From: Glandiceps talaboti
Taxonomy: Eukaryota; Hemichordata; Enteropneusta; Spengelidae
DNA: 64,000 nucleotides
Direction of reading: 5' to 3'
Assembly: GCF_964340395.1 (NCBI RefSeq)
Contig: NC_135549.1
Span: 33,709,832 to 33,773,831 of the forward strand
Part shown: positions 11,832-23,849 of the stretch, piece by piece
Layout: every line of letters starts with the position of its first letter
Numbering within the stretch: the first letter of the stretch is position 1
Position numbers and translations under genes: made by a program
Notes under the pieces: model-generated
Told to the model about the DNA's origin: nothing
Seen by the model: the letters and a program-made list of their open reading frames with translations, nothing else
The model's database searches: none

Positions 11832-12498
11832 TCACAGCATCTAAACTATAATACAGCTAACATGATATAGATCACAACATCTAAACTATACAGCTAACAT
11901 GGTATAGATCACAGCATCTAAACTATACAGCTAGCATGACATAGATCACAGCATCTAAACTATACAGCTAACATGATATTGATCGCAGCATCTAAACTAT
12001 AATACAGCTAACATGACATTGACCACAGCATCTAAACTATACAGCTAGCATGATATAGATCACAGCATCTAAACTATACAGCTAGCATGATATAGATCAC
12101 AGCATCTAAACTATACAGCTAGCATGACATAGAAAACAGCATCTAAACTATACAGCTAACATGACATTGACCACAGCATCTAAACTATACAGCTAATATG
12201 GTATAGATCACAGCATCTAAACTATACAGCTAGCATGATGTTGATCACAGCATCTAAACTATAATACAGCTAACTAACACCTTGGTTTTAGTATGGTGGC
12301 CTATCCTATAGGTGACACAGGAACAATAAATTTGGGGACTAAATAAAAGGTTTTTGAGAGCAAAATATTTAATACAAGAATAAAACTTTTATTTCATAGG
12401 ACAAAACATTATTTTTTGGCCCAAAATAGCAACACGAAAGCAAATAGTTAAAATATCTATGACAAAACTTTCTTTTTGCTGAACAGAATTTGCAAAAC
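11831..12498. repeat. 668-bp direct repeat flanking the copia element, right copy
   Basis: Counterpart of 6525-7192, with minisatellite units in the same variant order and the same unique flank to 'tttgcaaaac'. After it the sequence continues as 'aagatttttgcc'. From 12499 to about 13270 I see only unremarkable AT-rich intron sequence. Confidence 0.9.
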
Positions 12499-13269
12499 AA
12501 GATTTTTGCCCAAAATTTATTTGCAAGTGATAACATTTAAGTTTTAAGATAAAATGTTTAATTGTTGGTGCAACATTTAAAATATTAGAAATATTATATT
12601 TTATAAGTGAGAAAAAAGAGTTAAAATTGGTGATCAGCGGCGACCCGAGCAGCCATGAACTTGAAGTTACACTGCCTATAGATCTCCCTTTTGGGGATAA
12701 TGACACCACAGAGGGTTCCAGTTCATGCCAGTTAGTATAGCAAGCAATGGCAGATAGTAGTAATACTGACTTTTATACTCGTCAGAATTAATCTCACAGT
12801 GATGAATCTTCTTTCATTGTTTCAATGACAATTTTACCATGTTGGATAGATTAATTTCACTTTTTATGTACATGTATTGTAGGTGTCATATCCTACAATA
12901 AATGTATACTAAGCAACAACAGTGAAAATACTATTGACCTTCAGTCTGCTAACTAGAGACTGAAATCATCATCCTTACAGAAAATGTAAATATTCTTCCC
13001 AGTGGTTTTTGACTTTTCAGTTTCTTTAAGTTTAAGTCAATCACAGATAGACAGATAATATCAATGAACAAGACTCTTTATCGTCTCTGTAACATGAATG
13101 AATCTGTTTTAATCATAGACACTGTCTATGATTTCATTCAGCTGTGCTAAAAACAGTGTTTCCAAGCAACCTCAAACAGATGGTTATCTTGATGCCATTG
13201 ACATTGAGACATGAAGTAGCCCATAAAGATTTAATGATTTCATGACATCAATAAAAGAATAACCTTTCA

Positions 13270-13438
13270 TTTCTAGGCTGAGTCAAAGCATTTTCTCACA
13301 CCACGAATCATGTTTTTTTTACCCAAAACACGTACCTGTGATGCGATCATTTTGCTTTGAACAATCTCCAAACTAGATACCAAAAGTAATGTCCCCATCA
13401 AATACCAAGGCAATCTGTTGGTTTTTGAGTTTAAGTTG

Positions 13439-13495
<57 letters not shown>

Positions 13496-13556
13496 GACAG
13501 ACACCTTGCCATGCCTGTAGCACTACTAAACCTTATCAGTTCAGTTATGCTAAAAA
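13270..13556 (-). mobile_element. Truncated composite element (AGCACAACTG family) with (AC)n/(ACAG)n
   Basis: It ends in 'cagttatgctaaaa', a decayed form of the CAGTTGTGCT terminus of the full elements at 22493-23640 and 58785-60175. Inside are an (AC)n run at 13441-13490, ACAG units, and the shared phrases 'gatgcgatcattttgctttgaacaat' (partly) and 'ggcaatctgttggtttttga'. The opposite end is missing. It lies in a TMEM43-like intron. Confidence 0.75.
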
Positions 13557-13662
13557 TCTTGTTTTGCAAATTAATTTTCTCCTCTGTAAAAAGAAAGTTT
13601 GTTATAGAAATTTTAACTTTCATGTTTCTATTTTGGACCAAAAAGATTAATGTCTATGTGAT

Positions 13663-14080
13663 TGTAAATTTCAATAAATTGTATCATATCGCTAATTCAC
13701 CCAAGTACAAATGTTGTAAATTTCAATAAATTGTATCATATCGCTAATTCACCCAAGTACAAATGTTGTAAATTTCAATAAATTGTATCATATCGCTAAT
13801 TCACCCAAGTACAAATGTTGTAAATTTCAATAAATTGTATCATATCGCTAATTCACCCAAGTACAAATGTTGTAAATTTCAATAAATTGTATCATATCGT
13901 TAATTCACCCAAGTACAAATGTTGTAAATTTCAATAAATTGTATCATATCATTAATTCACCCAAGTACAAATGTTGTAAATTTCAATAAATTGTATCATA
14001 TCGTTAATTCACCCAAGTACAAATGTTGTAAATTTCAATAAATTGTATCATATCGTTAATTCACCCAAGTACAAATGTAG
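13663..14080. repeat. 52-bp minisatellite, 8 copies
   Basis: Highly regular units starting TGTAAATTTCAATAAATTGT and ending 'acccaagtacaaatgt'. Only the CGC/CGT/CAT position varies between units. From 14081 to 14544 the intron shows nothing further. Confidence 0.95.
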
Positions 14081-14544
14081 TAAGATTTTTGACATCATAT
14101 GATCTGATCTATTTCACCTTGGCCTTCAGTTGCTAAGGTCATGTGTGCATTGTGTAGGAATTAGTTGAAAGATAAGTTTCTTATAAATGAGCAGTGTAAT
14201 GTCATTTGAAACTTATGATTCAGTTGATATGCTAAAAAGACGCACATAATTTTCAAAATGAAAGGATAATAATCATCTTACATGTATCTTATCCAAGAAT
14301 TAGAAATTTAAAGTGTATGTAAACAGGTTTCCAAAGTTTCTGACTCTTTGCCTGCAAATAACGTAGTTTTCATAGGTGATTAAAGATTTGTATGACATTT
14401 TTGACAAAAATATGATATTAATTACGAAAACTTGATTTTTTTAAAAATCAGCGATGAGTATTTTGCTTCTTTGCTGAAACCTATTTACATACATTTTAAT
14501 GAATACACAAATCAAAATTTGACGAGCTGAGAGCTCATACATAC

Positions 14545-14679
14545 CTTATTTGTTGTAAGTGTTCCCATTACATGCACCAACTTGTTATTGTGTTCATCAA
14601 ATGCAACCTGAGATGTTGATAATGGCACTACTAACCCAAGTCCTTCTTCCACTGCACTAGAAAGTGTGACAACTCTTCT
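14545..14679 (-). CDS. TMEM43: TMEM43-like gene, internal exon (second exon seen)
   Basis: Minus strand: CACCACAG acceptor, 135 bp (45 codons, phase 0 at both ends), GTATGT donor. The translation begins RRVVTLSSAVEEGLGLVV and ends KLVHVMGTLTTNK. Vertebrate TMEM43 reads EGRALKTATSLAEGLSLVV...GRLVHIIGALRTSK at this position, directly after the first transmembrane segment, so the match covers the start of the lumenal domain. The preceding exon ends WNE and the following one begins LLEDLDYDVQVEAV, giving a continuous TMEM43-like reading. No stop or indel is visible. Confidence 0.92.
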
Positions 14680-15169
14680 CTGTGGTGAGAAAAAAGTCAA
14701 AATAACGATTCAAACACTGATCATTCATCAAATGTAGTCTTGACAAAATATGATTACTGCAGGTTGATGTGGCCTCTTGAAACTGACAGGCACAAAGTAA
14801 ACAGAGACTGGAGACATAGAGACAGATGATTTGCTGTGCCTACAGCTGGCACTACTGGCCCTGTCTGTGTGTTATATGAACAATACTACATAAATAGTAG
14901 AATTAGTTGTTGAACACTAGGCTTGTCGGAAGTAATATCTCATTCTCTACATAATATTGGTTCTATAGGTGACAATGATCAATGCATCTCATATGATCCC
15001 CTAAGAACAGTTGCCTTGTATATGTAGGGTACAAGTATGTCTTTATTGTCAATTCAAGCTATCGGTTTTATTAGTGAATGTGAAAGTCAACGTGTTTAAG
15101 ACAGTAAGAATTATTCCAATTATTCTAATTTGTCTACATTGTTGAACCATATCAGAATAACACATCCAC

Positions 15170-15508
15170 AAACAACCCACCAAATTTCAACTCCATTCAT
15201 CATTCTACTTTTTGAAATACAATTTTTAAAAAAAGAAGAAGAGATTTTTAGACCTCATTTCACTGATGGGATCATCATGTCATGAATAACACTTCATCTA
15301 CACATCCAAAAGACATTGCCTATCAAATTTCAAGCCAATCTGCCCAGTAGTTTTGGAGGTTAAGTTTGTTTACCAAAAATCACAGTTTTAACCTAAAACG
15401 CACATCACTGATGTGATCATACTCAATTGAACAATTTTCACTCTACAAACAAAATATAATGTTAATTTTCCCACCAAATATCAGTCAGTTTTTGAATTCA
15501 AGGTGTTT

Positions 15509-15563
<55 letters not shown>

Positions 15564-15570
15564 AACACTC
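15170..15570 (-). mobile_element. Degenerate composite-element fragment ending in (AC)n
   Basis: Phrases such as 'caatctgcccagtagttttgga', 'accaaaaatcacagtttt' and 'gcacatcactgatgtgatcat' match the repeated core units of the AGCACAACTG family. It ends in an (AC)n run (about 15511-15562). Both termini are lost. The stretch 14680-15170 before it shows no feature. Confidence 0.6.
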
Positions 15571-15685
15571 ACACACCAACACCTACACACACAAACATCA
15601 CATTACTTGTACATTACATTGTAATTATAAGATACATATTTTTACATACATACATGTACAATGTACATGTCCATACAAGTACAAT

Positions 15686-15687
15686 TA

Positions 15688-15718
<31 letters not shown>

Positions 15719-15872
15719 CATACATACATACATACATACATGTACATACATACACACACATACATACATACATACATACATACATACATACATACATACA
15801 TGTACATACATACACACATACATACATACATACATACATACATACATACATACATACATACATACATACATA
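15686..15872. repeat. (CATA)n microsatellite
   Basis: TACA/CATA tetranucleotides with short TGTACA and (CA)n interruptions, about 185 bp. Open on both strands in several frames; not coding. Confidence 0.95.
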
Positions 15873-16772
15873 CATAATGTCCCTTATCACCTCAGTCAGC
15901 ATAGTGTTATAATGTCCCTTATCACCTCACAGTCAGTATAGTTTTATAATGTCCCTTATCACCTCAGTCAGTATAGTGTTATAATGCCCCTTATCACCTC
16001 ACAGTCAGTATAGTGTTATAATGTCCCTTATCACCTCAGTCAGTATAGTTTTATAATGTCCCTTATCACCTCACAGTCAGCAGTTTTATAATGTCCCTTA
16101 TCCCCTCACAGTCAGCATAGTGTTATAATGCCCCTTATCACCTCACAGTCAGTATAGTTTTATAATGTCTCTTATCACCTCAGTCAGCATAGTGTTATAA
16201 TGTCCCTTATCACCTCACAGTCAGTATAGTGTTATAATGTCCCTCATCACCTCACAGTCAGCATAGTGTTATAATGCCCCTTATCACCTCACAGTCAGTA
16301 TAGTGTTATAATGTCCCTTATCACCTCATTCAGTATAGTTTTATAATGTCCCTTATCACCTCACAGTCAGCATAGTGTTATAATGCCCCTTATCACCTCA
16401 CAGTCAGTATAGTGTTATAATGTCCCTTATCACCTCAGTCAGTATAGTTTTATAATGTCCCTTATCACCTCACAGTCAGCATAGTGTTGTAATGCCCCTA
16501 TCACCTCACAGTCAGTATAGTGTTATAATGTCCCTTATCACCTCAGTCAGTATAGTTTGATAATGTCCCTTATCACCTCACAGTCAGTATAGTTTTATAA
16601 TGCCCCTATCACCTCACAGTCAGTATAGTTTTATAATGTCCCTTATCACCTCACAGCATAGTGTTATAATGCCCCTATCACCTCACAGTCAGTATAGTTT
16701 TATAATGTCCCTTATCACCTCACAGTCAGCATAGTGTTATAATGCACCTTATCACCTCACAGTCAATATAGT
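15873..16772. repeat. 35/37-bp minisatellite, ~24 copies
   Basis: Units of ATAATGTCCCTTATCACCTC plus '(ac)agtcagtatagtgtt'. Two length classes (with or without AC) and several point variants (TCCC/CCCC, GTATAG/GCATAG) alternate in a higher-order pattern. It fills the intron just downstream of the TMEM43-like exon at 16907-17098. Confidence 0.95.
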
Positions 16773-16906
16773 ACTACATTATACATTCGGGTTGTGTCCC
16801 TACACATGAAATTTCACTCAGTGTTATTTCAAAACAAATGGCAAAATTTGAAACTAAATAGTAACAAAAAGGAATTTGGAATGTTAATTCAAAATGTTTA
16901 GCATAC

Positions 16907-17098
16907 CTCATTCCAAGATAAAAGGGTGATTGCAGCAACAAACAGGATAAATCCAAAACATGTACTTGTAAAATTTAATCCCAGTCTTTCTGCAAAGGTT
17001 GTAAACTTCAGATGTCTATCAGTGTGTTTTCTTGCATTGCTATTTGTATTTTTGCAATGATGAAGTAGTGGCTTGTGCATGCCAGGTGCTTCTGGAAA
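16907..17098 (-). CDS. TMEM43: TMEM43-like gene, exon with first transmembrane segment (first exon seen)
   Basis: Minus strand: acceptor TTGTTCTAG (a second AG lies 7 bases on), 192 bp, then donor GTATGC after TGG AAT GAG. The translation includes FAERLGLNFTSTCFGFILFV and AITLLSWNE, i.e. a basic N-terminal region, ERL, then one hydrophobic helix and (W/T)NE. Human TMEM43 has FLERLSETSGGMFVG... then IFTNE at the same place. The frame is open upstream of the internal Met (PEAPGM), so this is taken as an internal exon; a short initiating exon to the right was not found. If the internal Met were used, the product would start MHKPLLHH. Confidence 0.85.
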
Positions 17099-17665
17099 CT
17101 AGAACAATAAAGATTTGATTAAACTTAAAGCAAGTGTTGATGGATGATTTGGAAAAACTTGGCTACACGCAGATTGCTCAAAGCATAAGGGTTAAAACAG
17201 ATGCAATAAAAAACAAATTTTTAAGAGTTAAATGTGTGCATTAGCACCTACGTTGTAATATGTGTGTGTATGTGTACAATTATATATTACATTTGTATAT
17301 GTACAGGCAAACAGATCAAGGCCTTACATTCCATATATCTTCGATTGGACATATAAGGGTTGAAAGTTAGTCTTACACTTGCTGTGACAAGACAACTTTT
17401 TAAAGCTGTTTTGTTGGATATAATGACTTACTCTCAATATTGTACACCATCAGATGTACATGTACATGTAAGAATCATACAGGTAACCTTGTGTGTTCTA
17501 GCTGCATCATTTGGAAGAAAACATAATAAATTTTGTATTTTATGGTATAGACTTTATATTCAGAGTGGCCATCGACAAGAACACATTGAATTTGCATGTA
17601 AGACATAATCATTCACCAAAAATGTCGTTAAAATAATACATGCCAATTTTCATATCTATGCACAA

Positions 17666-20664
17666 TGTCCATGATGGGCTGTACTATCAAAACACTTGGA
17701 TGGTAAATGTCCATGATGGGCTGTACTAATGAAACACTTGGATGGTAAATGTCCATGATGGGCTGTACTAATGAAACACTTGGATGGTAAATGTCCATGA
17801 TGGGCTGTACTAATGAAACACTTGGATGGTAAATGTCCATGATGGGCTGTACTAATGAAACACTTGGATGGTAAATGTCCATGATGTGCTGTACTAATGA
17901 AACACTTGGATGGTAAATGTCCATGATGGGCTGTACTAATGAAACACTTGGATGGTAAATGTCCACGATGGGCTGTACTAATGAAACACTTGGATGGTAA
18001 ATGTCCATGATGGGCTGTACTAATGGAACACTTGGATGGTAAATGTCCACGATGGGCTGTACTAATGGAACACTTGGATGGTAAATGTCCACGATGGGCT
18101 GTACTAATGGAACACTTGGATGGTAAATGTCCATGATGTGCTGTACTAATGAAACACTTGGATGGTAAATGTCCACGATGGGCTGTACTAATGAAACACC
18201 TGGATGGTAAATGTCCACGATGGGCTGTACTAATGAAACACTTGGATGGTAAATGTCCACGATGGGCTGTACTAATGGAACACTTGGATGGTAAATGTCC
18301 ACGATGGGCTGTACTAATGAAACACTTGGATGGTAAATGTCCACGATGGGCTGTACTAATGGAACACTTGGATGGTAAATGTCCACGATGGGTTGTACTA
18401 ACGAAACACTTGGATGGTAAATGTCCATGATGTGCTGTACTATCGCAACACTTGGATGGTAAATGTCCACGATGTGCTGTACTAACGAAACACTTGGATG
18501 GTAAATGTCCACGATGGGCTGTACTAATGAAACACTTGGATGGTAAATGTCCATGATGGGCTGTACTAATGAAACACTTGGATGGTAAATGTCCATGATG
18601 TGCTGTACTAATGAAACACTTGGATGGTAAATGTCCATGATGGACTGTACTAATGAAACACTTGGATGGTAAATGTCCATGATGTGCTGTACTAATGAAA
18701 CACTTGGATTGTAAATGTCCATGATGTGCTGTACTAATGGAACACTTGGATGGTAAATGTCCATGATGGGCTGTACTAACGAAACACTTGGATGGTATAT
18801 GTCCATGATGTGCTGTACTAATGAAACACTTGGATGGTAAATGTCCATGATGGGCTGTACTAATGAAACACTTGGATGGTAAATGTCCACGATGTGCTGT
18901 ACTAATGAAACACTTGGATTGTAAATGTCCATGATGTGCTGTACTAATGAAACACTTGGATTGTAAATGTCCATGATGTGCTGTACTAATGGAACACTTG
19001 GATGGTAAATGTCCATGATGGGCTGTACTAACGAAACACTTGGATGGTATATGTCCATGATGTGCTGTACTAATGAAACACTTGGATGGTAAATGTCCAT
19101 GATGGGCTGTACTAATGAAACACTTGGATGGTAAATGTCCACGATGTGCTGTACTAATGAAACACTTGGATGGTAAATGTCCATGATGGGCTGTACTAAG
19201 GAAACACTTGGATGGTAAATGTCCACGATGTGCTGTACTAATGAAACACTTGGATTGTAAATGTCCATGATGTGCTGTACTAATGGAACACTTGGATGGT
19301 AAATGTCCATGATGGGCTGTACTAACGAAACACTTGGATGGTATATGTCCATGATGTGCTGTACTAATGAAACACTTGGATGGTAAATGTCCATGATGGG
19401 CTGTACTAATGAAACACTTGGATGGTAAATGTCCACGATGTGCTGTACTAATGAAACACTTGGATGGTAAATGTCCATGATGGGCTGTACTAAGGAAACA
19501 CTTGGATGGTAAATGTCCATGATGGGCTGTACTAATGAAACACTTGGATGGTAAATGTCCACGATGTGCTGTACTAATGAAACACTTGGATGGTAAATGT
19601 CCATGATGTGCTGTACTAATGAAACACTTGGATGGTAAATGTCCATGATGTGCTGTACTAATGAAACACTTGGATGGTAAATGTCCATGATGTGCTGTAC
19701 TAATGAAACACTTGGATGGTAAATGTCCATGATGTGCTGTACTAATGAAACACTTGGATGGTAAATGTCCATGATGTGCTGTACTAATGGAACACTTGGA
19801 TGGTAAATGTCCATGATGTGCTGTACTAATGAAAGACTTGGATGGTAAATGTCCATGATGGGCTGTACTAACGAAACATTTGGGTGGTAAATGTCCATGA
19901 TGTGCTGTACTAATGAAACACTTGGATGGTAAATGTCCATGATGGGCTGTACTAACGAAACACTTGGATGGTAAATGTCCATGATGTGCTGTACTAATGA
20001 AACACTTGGATTGTAAATGTCCATGATGTGCTGTACTAATGAAACACTTGGATTGTAAATGTCCATGATGTGCTGTACTAATGGAACACTTGGATGGTAA
20101 ATGTCCATGATGGGCTGTACTAACGAAACACTTGGATGGTAAATGTCCATGGTGTGCTGTGCTGTACTAATGAAACACTTGGATGGTAAATGTCCATGAT
20201 GTGCTGTACTAATGAAACACTTGGATGGTAAATGTCCATGATGTGCTGTACTAATGAAACACTTGGATGGTAAATGTCCATGATGTGCTGTACTAATGAA
20301 ACACTTGGATGGTAAATGTTCATGATGGGCTGTACTAATGAAACACTTGGATGGTAAATGTCCATGATGTGCTGTACTAATGAAACACTTGGATGGTAAA
20401 TGTCCATGATGTGCTGTACTAATGAAACACTTGGATGGTAAATGTCCATGATGTGCTGTACTAACGAAACACTTGGATGGTAAATGTGCATGATGGGCTG
20501 TACTAATGAAACACTTGGATGGTAAATGTCCACGATGGGCTGTACTAATGAAACACTTGTATGGTAAATGTCCACGATGGGCTGTACTAATGAAACACTT
20601 GGATGGTAAATGTCCACGATGGGCTGTACTAATGAAACACTTGGATGGTAAATGTCCATGCTGG
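17666..20664. repeat. 42-bp minisatellite, ~71 copies, open reading in several frames
   Basis: Units of TGTCCATGATGGGCTGTACT plus 'aatgaaacacttggatggtaaa'. The period is exactly 42 bp (14 codons), so open frames run for a thousand codons on the minus strand (repeating MDIYHPSVSLVQHI-like peptides) and shorter ones on the plus strand. One 5-bp insertion near 20155 shifts the frame, yet both frames stay open. The composition, the lack of flanking splice signals and the position in the 5' part of the TMEM43-like locus argue for a minisatellite rather than a gene. The 560 bp before it (17099-17665) hold no feature. Confidence 0.9.
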
Positions 20665-20744
20665 GGAGGTATGTACATGTATGAGTACTGCTAAAGATAT
20701 TATGCGACCCAAAGTGTTACTGGTAGTTTATAGTAGTACTTGCT

Positions 20745-20912
20745 CAGTGTTTTATTTAAGGGCGGTAAGTAGGTAAAATCTACCGGGGTTCCCACATCAT
20801 TTTACCGGGGTTCCCCACCTAATCTATGATACATTGCATGGGAAGCACTACCAGTTTTACCTCTTTCCCCCTTTCTGTTACCGGGGTTCCCAAACCTTAG
20901 CAAAAACACAGA
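20745..20912. mobile_element. 168-bp MITE-like element, copy 1
   Basis: Starts CAGTGTTTTATTTAAGGGCG and ends 'agcaaaaacacaga'. It contains three TACCGGGGTTCCC boxes. Short terminal inverted repeat CAGTGT/ACACAG. The flanks TTGCT (20740-20744 and 20913-20917) look like a 5-bp target duplication. The second copy is at 26598-26764. Confidence 0.85.
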
Positions 20913-20957
20913 TTGCTGTGTGCGATCCTTAGTGCTACTAGCCGAAGCTATCTTTGA

Positions 20958-21025
20958 CAAGAGTGTGACTATATAGCACTTACCATCTGCAACAAAAGAG
21001 ATAGTCGCACTCTTTGTAGCAAAAG
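20958..21025. other. Imperfect hairpin
   Basis: Arms 'acaagagtgtgactat' and 'atagtcgcactctttgt' are inverted copies separated by about 30 bp. No function can be assigned. Confidence 0.5.
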
Positions 21026-21103
21026 CATTCTGCGACTAGAAATGAAAATGGAGGTACACCGGAGTGGTTAATGTTTATTGGGTGTCACATTATTGCTTTT
21101 CAG

Positions 21104-21294
21104 AGAATGCTTTGCAAAATCGAACATCAATTTTCATTACCCCAGCAAACACCGAAGAAGATACAAACACACTTTCACCACAAGTTAAACACATACACTC
21201 GAGCTTTCAATCATGTTGTTGCAATTCTGTATCAGCAATTCGAAGTGTCTTACAGGGCAAGAAACGTGGCGATAAATCATTAGACAACCCAAAG
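21104..21294 (+). CDS. Candidate exon of unknown gene
   Basis: A pyrimidine-rich acceptor (attgcttttcag) is followed by 191 bp open in two frames, then AAG|GTAATA. The better frame reads NALQNRTSIFITPANTEE ... SVLQGKKRGDKSLDNPK, of ordinary, non-repetitive composition. No family is recognised and no partner exon on the plus strand is found nearby, so it may be chance or the tip of a gene otherwise missing. From 21295 to 22490 nothing else is supported. Confidence 0.25.
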
Positions 21295-22492
21295 GTAATA
21301 CATGAATATTTATACCCTCAAACTTTCTGTAAAAAGCTTACAAAATGTACACATGGTGTACATGTAGTGTAGTCTAGTTCCTAATGGACCCTATTCCATA
21401 CTACATTATCTTCATACTACCGGGTATACTGTCTAGTCAATCTCATTACTCTTGCACAGAATTCTGTGCTCCTCCTACAGTGTTCATATAAAGATGATGA
21501 TGACGTCGCATCCCCACGTGATTTTGGTTTAAACAGACTGGAGGTGGAGTCCTGGTTGGACATTTGCATATCATATCAGTCCTAGAAACATGAGAACAAT
21601 GACGACAGCCTGTCAATTTGTGATGGATTACTACTCACATGCGTCGTTCGCCCTTCGCCCACAATGGGGTTGAACCAAAATCAACGCCTAGAGTAACAGG
21701 ATTGACTTGGCACAGCAGTATAGTATGAAGATAACGTAGTATGGAAAACGGTCAATCAGGAACTAGACTAGGTGTGGTGTGACTTGTAAATATACATTTG
21801 TAGTTGAACTTCTAGTACATGTACGTATGACCGATCGACGTGGTACTTTCGTAATTGCAAGTATTTTTGCACAGAATGGGATATACATACCCCAAAACAT
21901 AAAGCTTGTTGAAAAATTTGAAAGTTCTGAAAATACACATTGACTAATTACCGACACATTGAGTGAAACATTATCGGGAACATATCGAGAGACCGCCAAT
22001 TTGTTTTCGAAATTGTACAATTTGCATGCATGGCATCCCATTGTAAAAGACTAGCTTCTAAGTCATGTAACACGCATAAAGTATACCATGTGTATAATAG
22101 TAAATTGAAATATTCTTTACCAATTTTTAATAACGACAAATCTCTAATCTCTACATTTGTACTTCATGTATGTTGAAGTGTACGTGATATGGATGGTGAC
22201 AATGGACATACGCACGATACTGTTTACAATGGCGCTGTTGAGATACACATCATGGGCGTTGTCGAGATACATCGTTCATGTTGTTAGCCCGTTATCAAAG
22301 ATATTAGATTTAACTCTCATAAGTTCACCAAATGACAAAACTGAACATAATGCAAATTTTGAACTAATTTTTTCTTCTTCTAAAATATGATATCATGTTC
22401 TTTAAACTCATTAAGTGCTTGGTTTAAATTGATATAAAAAGAATCTCTAACACCACTAAGTGATCTACCAATACAACTAAAAGAATACCGCC

Positions 22493-23545
22493 AATAGCGT
22501 TGTAGCACAACTGTACAGTTTTTAAAAATGTTTCTCCACATGCTAGTCCATGCTAACCATAGGTGTTCATTTGCTGAATGACTATCCAGTTGCCTATCCA
22601 ACCATGTTGCTATCTTTGCGATATAAGTGATCATTTGGCTGTTGCTATGGGCGTGGTCATGTTGTTAGATATATTTGCATACATTTTTGAATGTTTTTGT
22701 TCACTTGTGTATGAATTCCTGATATTATCTTTGCAATATATGTGATCATTTGGCTGTTGCTATGGGCGTGGTCTTGTTGCTAGGCAAATTTACATGCATT
22801 TTTTGAGCGTTTATTCAATTGTCTATTAATCCCTGTTATCTTTGTGAAATATACGACCGTTTCGCTGTTGCTATGGGCATGGTCATGGTTGCTAGAGATA
22901 TTTGCACACATTTTTAAAATGTTTACTCACTTGCCTACCAGATGATTTTGTTATTTGACCAAAATATACTGCCACTTGGTTGTTGCTAAGGGTGTGGTCA
23001 TGGTTGCTAGGGCCAATTGTGTCAAAATATTTTGAAGAAAATCTGCAGAATAAGACTTCTGGAAACATTTCACCAAGTTTCAGTCTCATTGACCAAGTAC
23101 TTTTTGAGATAAATTTTTGACCAAAATTCACATTTTTACACCTAATTTGCATATTACTGATGAGATCATTATATGCTTGATATTTCTTCAGCTATACACC
23201 CACAGGTGCATCCCTTTTAAATTTCAGCCCAATCTGCTGAGTAGTTTTGGAATTATAGGTTTTTGACCAAAAAGACATTTTTTACCCTAATTTGCATTAT
23301 TATTAAGGGAATTTACTCACCCCTAAGAATGTTCCCACCAAATTTCATGCCAATCTGCCCAGTACTTTTGGAATTTTTTTTACCAAAAATCACATTTTTG
23401 ACCCAAAACCCACATCTCTGATGCAATCATTTTCATTTGAACAATTTCTCAACTAGTAACATGACCACTGAATATCAAAGCAATCGGTCCAGCAGTTTTT
23501 GACTTTAAGTCGTTTACACACACACACACACACACAGACAGACAC

Positions 23546-23588
<43 letters not shown>

Positions 23589-23640
23589 CTGGGCGATCCC
23601 TATAGCACTACTGAAGCTCAGTTCAGTTGTGCTAAAAATG
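22493..23640 (-). mobile_element. Composite element with AGCACAACTG termini and tandem cores
   Basis: The left end is 'gtagcacaactgtacag' and the right end 'cagttgtgctaaaa', i.e. inverted AGCACAACTG/CAGTTGTGCT. Inside are two kinds of tandem unit. One (about 120 bp) contains 'ggctgttgctatgggcgtggtc'. The other (about 125 bp) contains 'aatctgctgagtagttttgga', 'ttttgaccaaaa' and 'tttgcatattactgatgagatc'. These are followed by (AC)n and (ACAG)n microsatellites and 'gggcgatccctatagcactact'. There is no coding capacity. The same plan recurs at 58785-60175 and 62335-63480. It is likely a non-autonomous transposon of a marine-invertebrate type. Confidence 0.75.
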
Positions 23641-23849
23641 GTATAGATCTTCATTCCCCCACTACAGGTCTGTGTAATTTGACCATTTGAGGTAATTAAA
23701 TTAGTAGCCATATGGATTAGGATTGGATATTTATTTTTTATTTTTCATTTATAAACAATTTCATCACAACTTCCTGCTTGAAAAATCAACGTGAAACAAC
23801 ATATGCCAAGTCCTTGTTTGTAACTTGTCCCTAAGAAGAATAATGACAT

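Noticed and set aside
12389-12709. 106-codon minus-strand frame next to the copia right flank
   Set aside because: Begins in the flank duplicate and has no similarity, splice signals or conserved-looking composition; TMEM43-like exon phases already join across it.
15459-15941. His/Thr-rich and Met-Tyr-Val-Cys frames over (AC)n and (CATA)n
   Set aside because: Microsatellite translations only.
17628-20678. 1016-codon minus-strand frame as a repeat protein gene
   Set aside because: The unit length is a multiple of three, other frames are open as well, and there is no non-repeat coding sequence or splice context at either end.
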